Assembly: GCA_903825305.1 (NCBI GenBank)
Contig: CAIKAC010000017.1
Location: 1-64,000 of the forward strand
Length of the DNA: 64,000 nucleotides
Source: an uncultured Actinomycetes bacterium
GTDB lineage: Bacteria > Actinomycetota > Acidimicrobiia > Acidimicrobiales > RAAP-2
Reading direction: 5' to 3'
Below are positions 34,648 through 43,286 of this stretch, in pieces; within the stretch, counting starts at the first letter, position 1, and each line of letters begins with the position of its first letter. The position numbers and the translations under genes were made by a program. The notes beneath the pieces are model-generated. The model saw nothing but the letters and a program-made list of their open reading frames with translations, searched no databases and was not told where the DNA came from.

Positions 34648-35297
34648 TGAGCACCCTTGATGCCAGTGAAACCCAAGCTGAAATAGATCAGCAGTGGACC
34701 ACGCGATCACGCCGTGCTCTTGCCAAGACCTTCCCCTATGAAAAACTGTTGCCCGACACGCAGCCGAGTTACTTGGCATCGTGGATCTACGTCTTTGGCG
34801 CCCTGACCATTGGGGCGCTGACCATGATCATCTTGTCCGGTGCGATTCTGAGCATTGAGGGCCCAACGTGGTGGCACACATCTTCCGTCGGGCTCTTCGT
34901 GAATTCCATCCACTTATGGTCGGTTGAGTTGTTCTTTTTCTTCATGGTGATTCACCTCTGGGGTAAATACTTCATGGGTGCATGGAGGGGTAAGCGAGCG
35001 ATGACCTGGATGTCGGGGGCCATCACCTTTGCTATCTCGATAGCGGCAGGCTTCACCGGTTACGTATCGCAGACCAACTTTGATTCCCAGTGGATTGCGA
35101 CTCAAGCCAAAGATGGCATCAACTCAACAGGGGCCGGAGCTTTCTTCAACGTCTTGAACTTCGGTCAGATGTTGATGTGGCACATCGTGCTCCTTCCTGC
35201 GGCGGTGATCGTCTTGGTCGGGATTCATATCCTCATGGTTCGCCGTCGGGGCATTGTGCCTCCCTACGCAGATGACTCCAAGGAGGTGGCGTCATGA
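34647..35297 (+). CDS. Cytochrome b6-like protein (cytochrome b N-terminal domain)
   Basis: A 216-residue four-helix membrane protein. Helices fall at about 45-70, 85-112, 118-141 and 175-198. Two histidine pairs are placed as heme b ligands: His89/His103 (13 residues between) and His179/His194 (14 between), the spacing of cytochrome b6. After helix C the canonical GYxLPW motif is replaced by GYVSQTNFDSQW, so the quinol-site cd region is altered. No Rieske protein or cytochrome c gene is nearby. It is translationally coupled on both sides. Two b hemes are likely; quinol oxidation as in bc complexes is doubtful. Confidence 0.88.
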   Translation: MSTLDASETQAEIDQQWTTRSRRALAKTFPYEKLLPDTQPSYLASWIYVFGALTIGALTMIILSGAILSIEGPTWWHTSSVGLFVNSIHLWSVELFFFFMVIHLWGKYFMGAWRGKRAMTWMSGAITFAISIAAGFTGYVSQTNFDSQWIATQAKDGINSTGAGAFFNVLNFGQMLMWHIVLLPAAVIVLVGIHILMVRRRGIVPPYADDSKEVAS

Positions 35298-36247
35298 ACA
35301 CCACCCGTCGCTTCAATCCAGATCGAGACGTTGAGGAATGGACAGGCGCAACGAGGCCCTATGACTTACTCAAAGAGGTCACCGTGTGCTTCCTTGTTGT
35401 CGCACTCTTGGCAATTGGTCTTGCCATTCTCTTTAGTTCGCCCAATGATCAAGCCATCTCGTTGCGCACGTGGGCTAACGCCAATCCCGTAGATTTTGCC
35501 CAGACTGCCATTACCGAACTAGATGGAACAAGTGCTTCGGCAACCTACGGGCCTCCTTATAACAACACCCCTGGGGTGAGCCAAAAGCTTGGCCCCATAT
35601 CCTTGGCCGAGCTGATGGGGATTAACGAGTACGTGAACCCACCAACAGATTTCGTCCTCCGCCCCTTGGAGACGGTGCGAGGAGACGCACAATTGACTGC
35701 GGCATTGACGCAGTTCAACGCTGCCGGCACTGCTCAACAAGCCTCATGGGAGCATGCCTACGAACAAGCGGTGTCCCATGCCACGTACATACAGGGCTCG
35801 GTCTCTGTGCCTTCAGGCCCCTATGGGCCGGTGGGTTCCATGGTGGCCTCATTGACGCAGATGGCGCAAAGTGGGGCGCTCGATACGTCAATGCTCAATG
35901 AAGCAAGTTTCTTTGGCACTGACTACACCCGCTCGTTGTTGTTTTTGTCAGATGGCGGGTATCTCAGTGCCAAGGCAGATGCCCAGCACCTGAGTGGCGA
36001 CCAGTGGGGCATGATGAATGAAGTCGGCAACTATCCGGGTCAGGCTTGGTTGTGGCTGTACACCATGTGGTATCAGGTCAAGCCGTTTTCTACCTCACCG
36101 AATGCCGATGTGCAGGTGTGGGCGCTCATGATGGTGTTGACCGTGGCCTTGATTTTGGTGCCATTCATACCGGGGCTGCGATCCATCCCTCGCTGGTCAA
36201 AGGTTTATCGAATTATCTGGCGTGAGCACTATCGGTCGCAGTCGTAA
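35294..36247 (+). CDS. Subunit IV-like partner of the cytochrome b protein, with large E-F loop
   Basis: A 317-residue protein overlapping the previous gene by ATGA. The first span (about 28-48) ends in LFSSPN, like helix E of the cytochrome b C-terminal domain. About 195 mostly polar residues follow (50-245). Then come PGQAWLWLYTMWYQVKPF (248-265), occupying the place of the PEWY motif, and a last span (272-293) ending VPFIPGLRSIP. I read it as a divergent subunit IV with an extracytoplasmic insertion; PEWY itself is absent. No cofactor motif (CxxCH, or Rieske Cys/His boxes) is seen in the insertion. The assignment rests on order, topology and short motif resemblance. Confidence 0.6.
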   Translation: MNTTRRFNPDRDVEEWTGATRPYDLLKEVTVCFLVVALLAIGLAILFSSPNDQAISLRTWANANPVDFAQTAITELDGTSASATYGPPYNNTPGVSQKLGPISLAELMGINEYVNPPTDFVLRPLETVRGDAQLTAALTQFNAAGTAQQASWEHAYEQAVSHATYIQGSVSVPSGPYGPVGSMVASLTQMAQSGALDTSMLNEASFFGTDYTRSLLFLSDGGYLSAKADAQHLSGDQWGMMNEVGNYPGQAWLWLYTMWYQVKPFSTSPNADVQVWALMMVLTVALILVPFIPGLRSIPRWSKVYRIIWREHYRSQS

Positions 36248-36277
36248 GTTCAGCGAGATGTGAGTCAGAATGGCTAG

Positions 36278-37729
36278 GTGGGACCGGACGAAGAAGGCTT
36301 GAGGGCGGCGAGTTCTTTCGCCCCATTTAACGAGCCTCGGCGTCTGAAAGCTATTCGTGAGTGGGGTGGTGCTCCGTGGCTCGCCGTCATGGCGGTGTGC
36401 TTTGGCGCCATCATGTCGCAAGTTGACGCTTCCATTGTTTCGCTGGCCTATCCCTCCATGCAGCGATCATTTGGGGTCACCATTGGTGCCGTCACTTGGG
36501 TGGGGCTGTCGTATCTCTTGACCGTGGTGGCCACGCTGGTGCTCATCGGACGTATTTCAGACATGGTGGGTCGCAAGCTCATCTACCTGTATGGCTTCAT
36601 CGTCTTCACGGGAGCTTCGGTGCTGTGTGCGGTTGCGCCCAACCTTGCGCTGTTGGTTGGCGGCCGCGTGCTGCAAGGCATCGGCGCCGCCATGATCCAG
36701 GCCAACAGCGTGGCAATTGTCTATTTGTCGGTGCGCACCGAAGCTCGAGCTCGCGCGCTCGGTATCCAAGCAGCATCTCAGGCCGTTGGCTTAGCCATTG
36801 GCCCGACCCTTGGCGGATTATTGCTCCAAGTGGTGACGTGGCGATTCTTGTTCATGGTGAATGTGCCGATTGGCGTCGTGGCGTTCTGCGCGTCGTTTGC
36901 TTTTATTCCTCGAAGTCGAAATTTGGCTCCTCGTGACCGGGTGGATTGGTTTGGTTCCGCCTATTTGTTGTCTGGTCTCGGGCTCATCCTCGTTGGGCTC
37001 TCTTCGGGAGAACACGTGGGGTGGTCATCGCCAGGCATCATTGGCAGCCTCGTTGTTGGTGCCGGGATCCTGGTCGCCTTTGTTGCTCATGAACAACATG
37101 CCCCCCAACCGTTGGTCAGCATTGCGCTTCTGCGAACTCGGAGCGTTTCTCTGGGGGTCAGTGCGGGGGCATTGAGTTATTTCGTGCTCTATGCAACGTT
37201 ATTTCTCGTGCCCTTTGAGGTTGAGCGAGCGCTTGGAAGATCCTCGGCGGTGGCTGGCTTGCTGCTGTTGGGCCTTCCGGGCGCATTAGCACTCTTTGCC
37301 CCCATCGCGGGGCGCCTTGGCGCACGATTTGGAAGTTCCCGCATGGTGCTGCTTGCTGGAACCGTTATGGGCGTAGGGGCCCTTGTCCTTGGCATTGCCT
37401 CAAGCCACCTTGTGGTAGCGGTGGTCGGCTTGGTGTTGTTGGGTTCGGGAATAGGCGTGCTCAATACGCTTAATAATCACGGCGTCATGATGTCCTTCCC
37501 CCCCGCAAGTGCCGGCGTTGGCTCCGGCACCATCAACACGGTTCGTGGACTGGGAACGTCATTGGGTCTCGCCGTCGGAGGCGCAGTCTTCGCTGCGAAT
37601 GGTGGAGCGAGTGCCATGGCTCACGAAGTCCAGTCAGCCTTTGAGGCCTCGATGTACATGGTGGCAGTACTCGGCGTTCTTGCTGGACTGTGCGGTGCGA
37701 GTGCTTTGCGTTCAGTCGGTGATCGTTAA
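36278..37729 (+). CDS. MFS transporter, DHA2 family
   Basis: A 483-residue multidrug-type MFS protein with about 14 spans. The loop GRISDMVGRKLIYLYG and the span 5 region (QAASQAVGLAIGPTLGGLL) are DHA2 features. The GTG start at 36278 has no strong ribosome binding site; a later start is possible but would trim only the cytoplasmic N-terminus. It begins 30 bases after the cytochrome module, so read-through is possible. It overlaps the end of the opposing fur gene by 18 bases. Confidence 0.9.
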   Translation: MGPDEEGLRAASSFAPFNEPRRLKAIREWGGAPWLAVMAVCFGAIMSQVDASIVSLAYPSMQRSFGVTIGAVTWVGLSYLLTVVATLVLIGRISDMVGRKLIYLYGFIVFTGASVLCAVAPNLALLVGGRVLQGIGAAMIQANSVAIVYLSVRTEARARALGIQAASQAVGLAIGPTLGGLLLQVVTWRFLFMVNVPIGVVAFCASFAFIPRSRNLAPRDRVDWFGSAYLLSGLGLILVGLSSGEHVGWSSPGIIGSLVVGAGILVAFVAHEQHAPQPLVSIALLRTRSVSLGVSAGALSYFVLYATLFLVPFEVERALGRSSAVAGLLLLGLPGALALFAPIAGRLGARFGSSRMVLLAGTVMGVGALVLGIASSHLVVAVVGLVLLGSGIGVLNTLNNHGVMMSFPPASAGVGSGTINTVRGLGTSLGLAVGGAVFAANGGASAMAHEVQSAFEASMYMVAVLGVLAGLCGASALRSVGDR

Positions 37730-38152
37730 CGCACACTCGGCGCAGGTGCCAAGCACCGCAAAGTGGTGGGCATCGACAATGAAGCCGTGGCGTTGCTCGC
37801 TCAAGGTGGTGAGCGTTTGAAACAATTCAGGCTCGGCTTCGATAATTGCCCCACAACTTTGACAAACGAGATGTCCGTGGTCGTGGCCCGCTAGGTGATA
37901 GGTCACGGGACCTCGGCCAGCGTGGGAATGCTCAATTACTTGGAGCCGAACGAGTTCTTCCAAGATGCGATACACGGTAGAAGGAGCAACCGAAGGTGCT
38001 TGCTCGTGGAGGATGTGAGTGACCGCTTCGGCGCTGAGGTGCTGATCGGTGGACGCCAAGATTTCGATCACCGAGCGCTTGGTCTCGGTAACTCGTCCGC
38101 CACTCGCGCGAATGGCGCTGAGTGCCTCATTCGTGGTTGACCCCGTGCTCAC
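37712..38152 (-). CDS. Fur family metalloregulator
   Basis: A 146-residue Fur-family repressor. The winged helix includes the SAEAVTHILH helix and APSTVYRILEELVRLQVIEH (recognition helix). The metal-binding part has HDHGHLVCQSCG and CAEC, giving a structural CxxC...CxxC zinc site plus the regulatory histidines. Whether it senses iron, zinc or peroxide cannot be told. The GTG start overlaps the stop of the upstream glycosyltransferase (GTGA), an unusual operon partner. Confidence 0.92.
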   Translation of the reverse strand: MSTGSTTNEALSAIRASGGRVTETKRSVIEILASTDQHLSAEAVTHILHEQAPSVAPSTVYRILEELVRLQVIEHSHAGRGPVTYHLAGHDHGHLVCQSCGAIIEAEPELFQTLTTLSEQRHGFIVDAHHFAVLGTCAECALTITD

Positions 38153-39486
38153 GAAAGGGGTTCCATGGCCAATACTGAATCGCCCAACACCATGGCAACG
38201 CTTTCGTCCATACCACGTGGGACATAGGCGAGATCAATGACCCGCTGCTCGGCACTGATGCGCTCGAGTTCAAAGACAGCACTGGCGGCTAGTCCTTGAG
38301 GTTGTAAGCGAGGTGAAATCCTGTGGCGCCAGACGCCATCTTCCACATCAACAGTGCTGTGACCGTGGGAGGGTTCGATGATGCGGACGATATGGCCCTG
38401 TGACAGCAGATTTAACGCCAGAGCATGTTCTGGGTCTTGGGACGTCACCGCGTGGTCGCTCATAATCGCGACATGAGAGATCGAATCGCTTGATCGATGG
38501 AGTACGGACGAGGAATCGAATTGAGCAGCAATCCCAGAATCCAAGGTCGAGGGCCTCATGGCAGGGGGATCGCTGATCCAAGCTCCGAGCATGAATCGCG
38601 CATCATTGGCATCTTGGCGGACCTTGGCTACATGATGTTCGGTGGCAATGCCGGCACGAGCGGCTGCTTCGAGTTCATGTACGGCTCGCTTGGCGAATCG
38701 CTCAAAGGCCGCAATGGTGATATCTGATCCTTCGTCGGGCAATTGATGCCGTGCGGCGAAATACGCACGGTTGATCAAAATGCTTCGACGATCAAGAGCC
38801 ACTCGTGCACTGGAGCGGATTGCGGAGGGCAGGAACTTGTGAAAGATCTGCCCAGCATCAAGAACGCGTACAATGTAACCAGCATTCAGAATTCGTCGAC
38901 ACAGATCGGCTTCTTCGAGGTAGTAGTCAAATTGCTCGTCGAAGCCACCGAGGTCGAGCAAACCTTGGGTGCGAGCAATGAAGTTGCCGCCCGTTGCATA
39001 GGTGAAGGTCTGCGCTGAAGGGCATTCACTCAGTCCAATAAGCGGCGAAGCGTTGACTGGTGTCGCATCTCCTGCATTATTGCAACGCCCGTAACGCATT
39101 TGGTAGGTGTAACCGGTGTAGTCGTAGACCGTCCCGCCAACTGCGAGCACTTCGTCATCTTCGAATTCTCCGAGCAGATCCTCGAGCCACCATTCGGTGG
39201 GATAGGCGTCGTCATCAATAAACGCCACAAATTCGCCACGGGCCACGCTTAAGGCCATGTTTCGAGACTTAGAAAGGTTCCGATCGGGGTTTCGGATTAG
39301 AGCAGCAATATCTGAACGCTGCGCGAGACGCTCAGCGACGGCGTCGCCGCCAGGCCCGATAACCACGATGGCTTCAATGGCCACATCAAGGAGTGCTTGG
39401 AGGCGATCAAGACATAATTCGACCGCCTCAAGCCGGTCGATCGTTGCGACAACGATACTGACCGTGGGGGTGAGCGTCGAAGCCAC
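38149..39486 (-). CDS. Glycosyltransferase family 2 with C-terminal extension
   Basis: A 445-residue protein. Residues 1-270 are a GT-A family 2 domain: VSIVVATIDRLEAVELCLDRL, the DXD-type motif FIDDDAYPTEWW, and GGFDEQFDYYLEEADLCRRI with the catalytic-base region. Residues about 300-445 form an extra domain of unknown fold with two alternating alpha/beta stretches (HVAIMSDHAVTSQDPEHALALNLL), perhaps the start of a GT4-like Rossmann domain. The sugar is unknown. It begins two bases after the coiled-coil gene and overlaps fur. Confidence 0.85.
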   Translation of the reverse strand: MASTLTPTVSIVVATIDRLEAVELCLDRLQALLDVAIEAIVVIGPGGDAVAERLAQRSDIAALIRNPDRNLSKSRNMALSVARGEFVAFIDDDAYPTEWWLEDLLGEFEDDEVLAVGGTVYDYTGYTYQMRYGRCNNAGDATPVNASPLIGLSECPSAQTFTYATGGNFIARTQGLLDLGGFDEQFDYYLEEADLCRRILNAGYIVRVLDAGQIFHKFLPSAIRSSARVALDRRSILINRAYFAARHQLPDEGSDITIAAFERFAKRAVHELEAAARAGIATEHHVAKVRQDANDARFMLGAWISDPPAMRPSTLDSGIAAQFDSSSVLHRSSDSISHVAIMSDHAVTSQDPEHALALNLLSQGHIVRIIEPSHGHSTVDVEDGVWRHRISPRLQPQGLAASAVFELERISAEQRVIDLAYVPRGMDESVAMVLGDSVLAMEPLS

Positions 39487-39488
39487 CG

Positions 39489-39818
39489 TTACAGCTTGGC
39501 GTCGTTCATCTGTTCGAGCGCGGTGATACGACGCTCGAGATCGGCGAACATCCGAGCGTCCCTGCGCTCGGCCGCCCGAGGCTGACTCGCGAGTTCAATG
39601 GCTTCATTGATTCGCACCTCGAGGCGGTCGCAGAGTTCTTGCAAGGTTTCAATACGACCCTTGGGGCCATTGGGTACGGTTTCAAATTCAGCTCGAAGAG
39701 CGGCAATCTCCGCTCGCAGGGCATTGATGTCATCGCGTCCTGAGACTCGCTTGATCGTGTCAACGACGCGGGTTTGCAAAGAACGCACCGAGTCCTGATC
39801 GCTGGTATCGCTTGGCAT
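39489..39818 (-). CDS. Small coiled-coil protein
   Basis: A 109-residue soluble protein dominated by heptad-like helices (INALRAEIAALRAEFE about 31-46, LQELCDRLEVRINEAIELA and FADLERRITALEQMN). It has no signal peptide or catalytic motif. It directly precedes the GT2 gene and may act as a scaffold for it, which is an inference from position only. Confidence 0.65.
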   Translation of the reverse strand: MPSDTSDQDSVRSLQTRVVDTIKRVSGRDDINALRAEIAALRAEFETVPNGPKGRIETLQELCDRLEVRINEAIELASQPRAAERRDARMFADLERRITALEQMNDAKL

Positions 39819-39979
39819 TGAGTCTCCTTCGTTGTCTTGATGCTAGAAGACCACGCACGCATCGTGAATTGCCCGAGCAAAGCGCGCGCGAACGACGTCT
39901 TTTTTGCACCCACAAAACGCGGAACCAATTTTTTCTCGAAATCAATAAACCCAGTAAATGCTATCCAATACAGTGCCAT

Positions 39980-39996
39980 CTGGAGTAGTTCTCCAG
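39980..39996 (+). promoter_or_regulatory. Small hairpin directly before the secreted-protein ribosome binding site
   Basis: CTGGAG (39980-39985) and CTCCAG (39991-39996) make a perfect 6-bp stem with a TAGTT loop, immediately followed by the Shine-Dalgarno AGAGGGGG (39997-40004). It could protect the 5' end of the mRNA or tune initiation. The rest of the 190-base divergent region shows only AT-rich promoter-like sequence. Confidence 0.35.
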
Positions 39997-40008
39997 AGAG
40001 GGGGCGTC

Positions 40009-43000
40009 ATGAAAGACACCTGGATTACAGGCACGCAGGCAGCGATTCGCCAAGGTCGCAAAAAAAGGGGAGCGAGTTTTGCTTCGCGCGCGGAACACCG
40101 CGGCCGTACCTTGCTGGCGGCAGCTATAGCCATTGGCGCGCTCATTGCTGTGGCGCCACTTGTCTCGAGTGCTTCTGCTGCTGTCTCGTCTACGTCGATT
40201 CTAAATGCGGATGGATCGGTGGCCACCACCACGGCGAGCGGTTCTCAAGCCACCTATGTGACCAATGCCCCCATCACCTTGTCAGGGACAACGAATCAAA
40301 CGCTGCAGCAAACCTTTGACCCAGCGAACTCTCCGGTCACGGGAATCGTCAAAGTCGTCAATGGCACACCAACAACGGTGCCCGATGTCATTGCCCCCGA
40401 TGGCTACAGCGTTCAGTACTACGACACCTCCACCTCGACGTGGTCCTCGACGATTCCTACTTATAACGCGGCCACAAATTCTTTCCCGACTTTGGGCGGC
40501 GTTCGTGCTGTTGGAGCCATCACGGTAACGGGTGGCAATGCTGCCACCTCGCAAGAAACGGTGGTGAACACTACGAGCAATGCACCAGCTGCCATTTCTG
40601 GATTTAATGGCCAAGGGAACGGTGACGGCTGGAATGTGTTCTTTGGATACGGATCTGCTTTCGGTCGCGTGTTCAACATCTACCACCACAGTGGAGGCAC
40701 CTTCACGGTGGACTGTCACATGCGGGTTGATTCCTCGTCATGCTGGGGGCACGACTACACCTTGCCTGGGACCTATGACACCAGCGCTCACTCGGCGGGG
40801 TACTACTGGGCCCCAACAGATTCTGTCTATGCATTGGTCGGAAGTCCACAAGGTCTCGGTATTGCCTGCGTCGCCGGCGTGTCGACGGCGGTGCCGCACC
40901 CATGCTCAATTGGCTTCACCGTGCTTGACGCCAGCCTTGGCACCACTGATGTGTTTTCCGGTAACGGGCCAGGCGACCTCGTGCAAGTCGGCACCAAGCT
41001 CTATGCACGCCCGCTAACGTCAAGCAAGTACCTCTATTGCTTTGACATGTCGACGCAGTCGACGTGCAGCGGATCACCCTATGCCTTGAGCGCCAATCCC
41101 GTACCATCAGATAACGCCTTTGCCGATAACTACGAACTTGCCGTCGGCAGCAAGGTGATCTTTGAAACCGGATATGACGTTGGATGTTTCGATACGACGA
41201 CGAACGCGCTGTGTTCAACGTTCAATTCGGGAGCCCTTGTGTCCTCGATTACTCTTGGTTCACTCTTTGAGACCACGAATGCGCAGGGAGCGCCGTCGGG
41301 CTTTTGTTCCTACAACTCACAGACCTGTTTCACCATGGCGGGGGCGGGGGCTTCATGGCCAGCCAACATGCCCGCCTACAACTCGTCGCTTGTTGGCGGA
41401 TGGGGCGAAGGAACGACGGTTGGGACCAAGTACTACTACTTCAATAGCGACCTTGCCGTTTGCTACGACTTTGCCATCATGAATCCCTGCGCAGGCTTCA
41501 CGCCTTCTCAGATGGGGGGTTACGCCTACACCATTGTGCAAGATCCGAACATTGCGGGCTGTATGTGGTCTAACTCCGACAGCCACCAAATCGTCACCTT
41601 TGATCCAGTGACCGGCCTCTCTCCATGCAACCAAAAAGCCACGGTCTTGTTCCCTTACCAACTTGCATTGCCTCGGCTGGCCTGTGACGACTCTCAGCGC
41701 TTATCAACCTGGCAAAACCTGACCTTGACGCCTGCCACGGGACTCAGTCTGAGTAATGCGCGCATCACCATCTTGGATTCGTACAACCAGCCAATTCCAG
41801 GTTGGCAAGGGGTGAGCGTTGATCCCACTACCGGATTCTTGGACTTATCAACCTTGAGCGCGAGCGCGACGGGAGTTCACCCCACCGTTGAGGTGACGTA
41901 CCTCGGTGCAACCGATGCCACCGGAACCTCGATCGCCTTCACCTTCACCGCTGCTGCACCGCAGTTGTGCGTGGTGGTCAAGTCGAATGCATCATGTCCA
42001 ACAGGAGTCGGACCAGGCGCGAGCAGTTTCCCCGTCAACTTGGGCAGCCTTGGTGTCACAAGCACCGTGACTGAAGACAATGGGGGCCCCGCAAGTGAGA
42101 TAACGACGGGTTCGGCCACGCACACCTTGGCGGGTAGCGATTGTCTCTTGACGCCAATTTCTGGTCACGTCTATCTCTTGACCGATCATGGGGCGCCAGC
42201 TAATGGCGTCACGCTATATCTCTACGGACCCGATGGGTCAACCGTGGTGGCAACCACAACGGCGGATGCCAATGGGTACTACCACTTCGACAACATCTTC
42301 CCCAATACCTATAAGGTCGGTTTCACGGCAGCTAACCCCAACGGCAGCACGGCAACGGGATTGACGTCGTTGAGTTGTAAAGCTACGGATTACTGTACGA
42401 ACTCACTTCCCGATCTCGTCGTGCCCTATGTGACCTTGACTTATACGGGTCCCCTCGCTGGCAACTATCGCGCGGGGGTGATCGGACCACTACGAGTGAC
42501 CGAGAGTCCAACTGAGAACTGCACCATTGGACTCAGTGGTTATGACTCTTCAACGGGGGCATCCTTTGGCCCCCTCTACGCGTCGAGTAGCGGCGGAGTA
42601 GCCATCTTTAACCACGGCTTCATCGACGCTGGGGTGTATCGCATCAGTCTGTGGACGCCAAGTGGTCAAGACTGTGTGGGCATTCCCGATGACACCGGAG
42701 TGTTGGTGTCGCGGCCCGATGTCGTTGGCCGCGTCCTCTCCCTTGGCGCGGGCATGCTCAATACGCCAGGGCCCAACTTCGGGTTGCAATTCGACACGCT
42801 TCCCAACTATTCGTGTCGCTACAGCGTGTGTTTCAAGGACCATGTGCTGTGGTCGCAACGTGGGTCGTGGTTCTTTGACGGCACCGTGAATCAATATGTC
42901 GATGGTTCACGTCCCAGTTTCAATGCGTCAGGAACGCTCTATTACTGGCAACCCGGTGGTCTCTCGGGAACGTGGGTGGCTGAAACGACCGGTAGCGCGG

Positions 43001-43146
43001 TGTTCCACATTTCCACCAAGGGTGGTTTTGGTGTGAGTCGATGGGTCACGGGCGGTGGCCAGGTGAGCATTTCCGGATCGTTCACCGGAGTGCGAGCCTC
43101 AGGAGCGCCACCGCTCCCGAGCTTCGGCTGGACTCAATTGCAATAA
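40009..43146 (+). CDS. Large secreted protein with cysteine-pair repeats and a Cna-B/SdrD-like domain
   Basis: A 1045-residue exported protein. A Sec signal peptide (hydrophobic core LLAAAIAIGALIAVAPL, cut after ASA near residue 58) follows a basic N-terminus. Between about residues 235 and 540 lie seven units, each with a close cysteine pair such as YCFDMSTQSTC, GCFDTTTNALC and VCYDFAIMNPC, spaced about 33-57 residues apart, suggesting a seven-bladed beta-propeller with one disulfide per blade. Around 725-790, ISGHVYLLTDHGAPANGV and ADANGYYHFDNI match a carboxypeptidase-regulatory/Cna-B-like fold. No LPXTG or C-terminal span is seen, so it is probably released. Start ATG 40009 with AGAGGGGG upstream. 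Confidence 0.8.
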   Translation: MKDTWITGTQAAIRQGRKKRGASFASRAEHRGRTLLAAAIAIGALIAVAPLVSSASAAVSSTSILNADGSVATTTASGSQATYVTNAPITLSGTTNQTLQQTFDPANSPVTGIVKVVNGTPTTVPDVIAPDGYSVQYYDTSTSTWSSTIPTYNAATNSFPTLGGVRAVGAITVTGGNAATSQETVVNTTSNAPAAISGFNGQGNGDGWNVFFGYGSAFGRVFNIYHHSGGTFTVDCHMRVDSSSCWGHDYTLPGTYDTSAHSAGYYWAPTDSVYALVGSPQGLGIACVAGVSTAVPHPCSIGFTVLDASLGTTDVFSGNGPGDLVQVGTKLYARPLTSSKYLYCFDMSTQSTCSGSPYALSANPVPSDNAFADNYELAVGSKVIFETGYDVGCFDTTTNALCSTFNSGALVSSITLGSLFETTNAQGAPSGFCSYNSQTCFTMAGAGASWPANMPAYNSSLVGGWGEGTTVGTKYYYFNSDLAVCYDFAIMNPCAGFTPSQMGGYAYTIVQDPNIAGCMWSNSDSHQIVTFDPVTGLSPCNQKATVLFPYQLALPRLACDDSQRLSTWQNLTLTPATGLSLSNARITILDSYNQPIPGWQGVSVDPTTGFLDLSTLSASATGVHPTVEVTYLGATDATGTSIAFTFTAAAPQLCVVVKSNASCPTGVGPGASSFPVNLGSLGVTSTVTEDNGGPASEITTGSATHTLAGSDCLLTPISGHVYLLTDHGAPANGVTLYLYGPDGSTVVATTTADANGYYHFDNIFPNTYKVGFTAANPNGSTATGLTSLSCKATDYCTNSLPDLVVPYVTLTYTGPLAGNYRAGVIGPLRVTESPTENCTIGLSGYDSSTGASFGPLYASSSGGVAIFNHGFIDAGVYRISLWTPSGQDCVGIPDDTGVLVSRPDVVGRVLSLGAGMLNTPGPNFGLQFDTLPNYSCRYSVCFKDHVLWSQRGSWFFDGTVNQYVDGSRPSFNASGTLYYWQPGGLSGTWVAETTGSAVFHISTKGGFGVSRWVTGGGQVSISGSFTGVRASGAPPLPSFGWTQLQ

Positions 43147-43160
43147 GCAGCCCTCAAGAC

Positions 43161-43194
43161 AAGAGCGTCACCGATAGCGATCGGTGACGCTCTT
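43161..43194 (+). terminator. Strong terminator after the secreted protein
   Basis: A perfect 15-bp stem (AAGAGCGTCACCGAT against its complement) with an AGCG loop, 14 bases after the stop. The stem ends in CTCTT followed by GTTGG. It is the strongest hairpin in the window and should end this transcript. Confidence 0.8.
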
Positions 43195-43286
43195 GTTGGA
43201 AGGCATCCCATGCTCCCTGTGTGGCATCAGCGCACCCACCACTAGCGTGACTCTATAACGCTGGGTTTAAAAAGCGAGGTGGAGTT

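Noticed and set aside
36000-36247. Reading the 317-residue protein as a cytochrome c or Rieske subunit
   Set aside because: There is no CxxCH and no paired Cys/His boxes; the protein has no cysteines in its soluble region except one in the first span.
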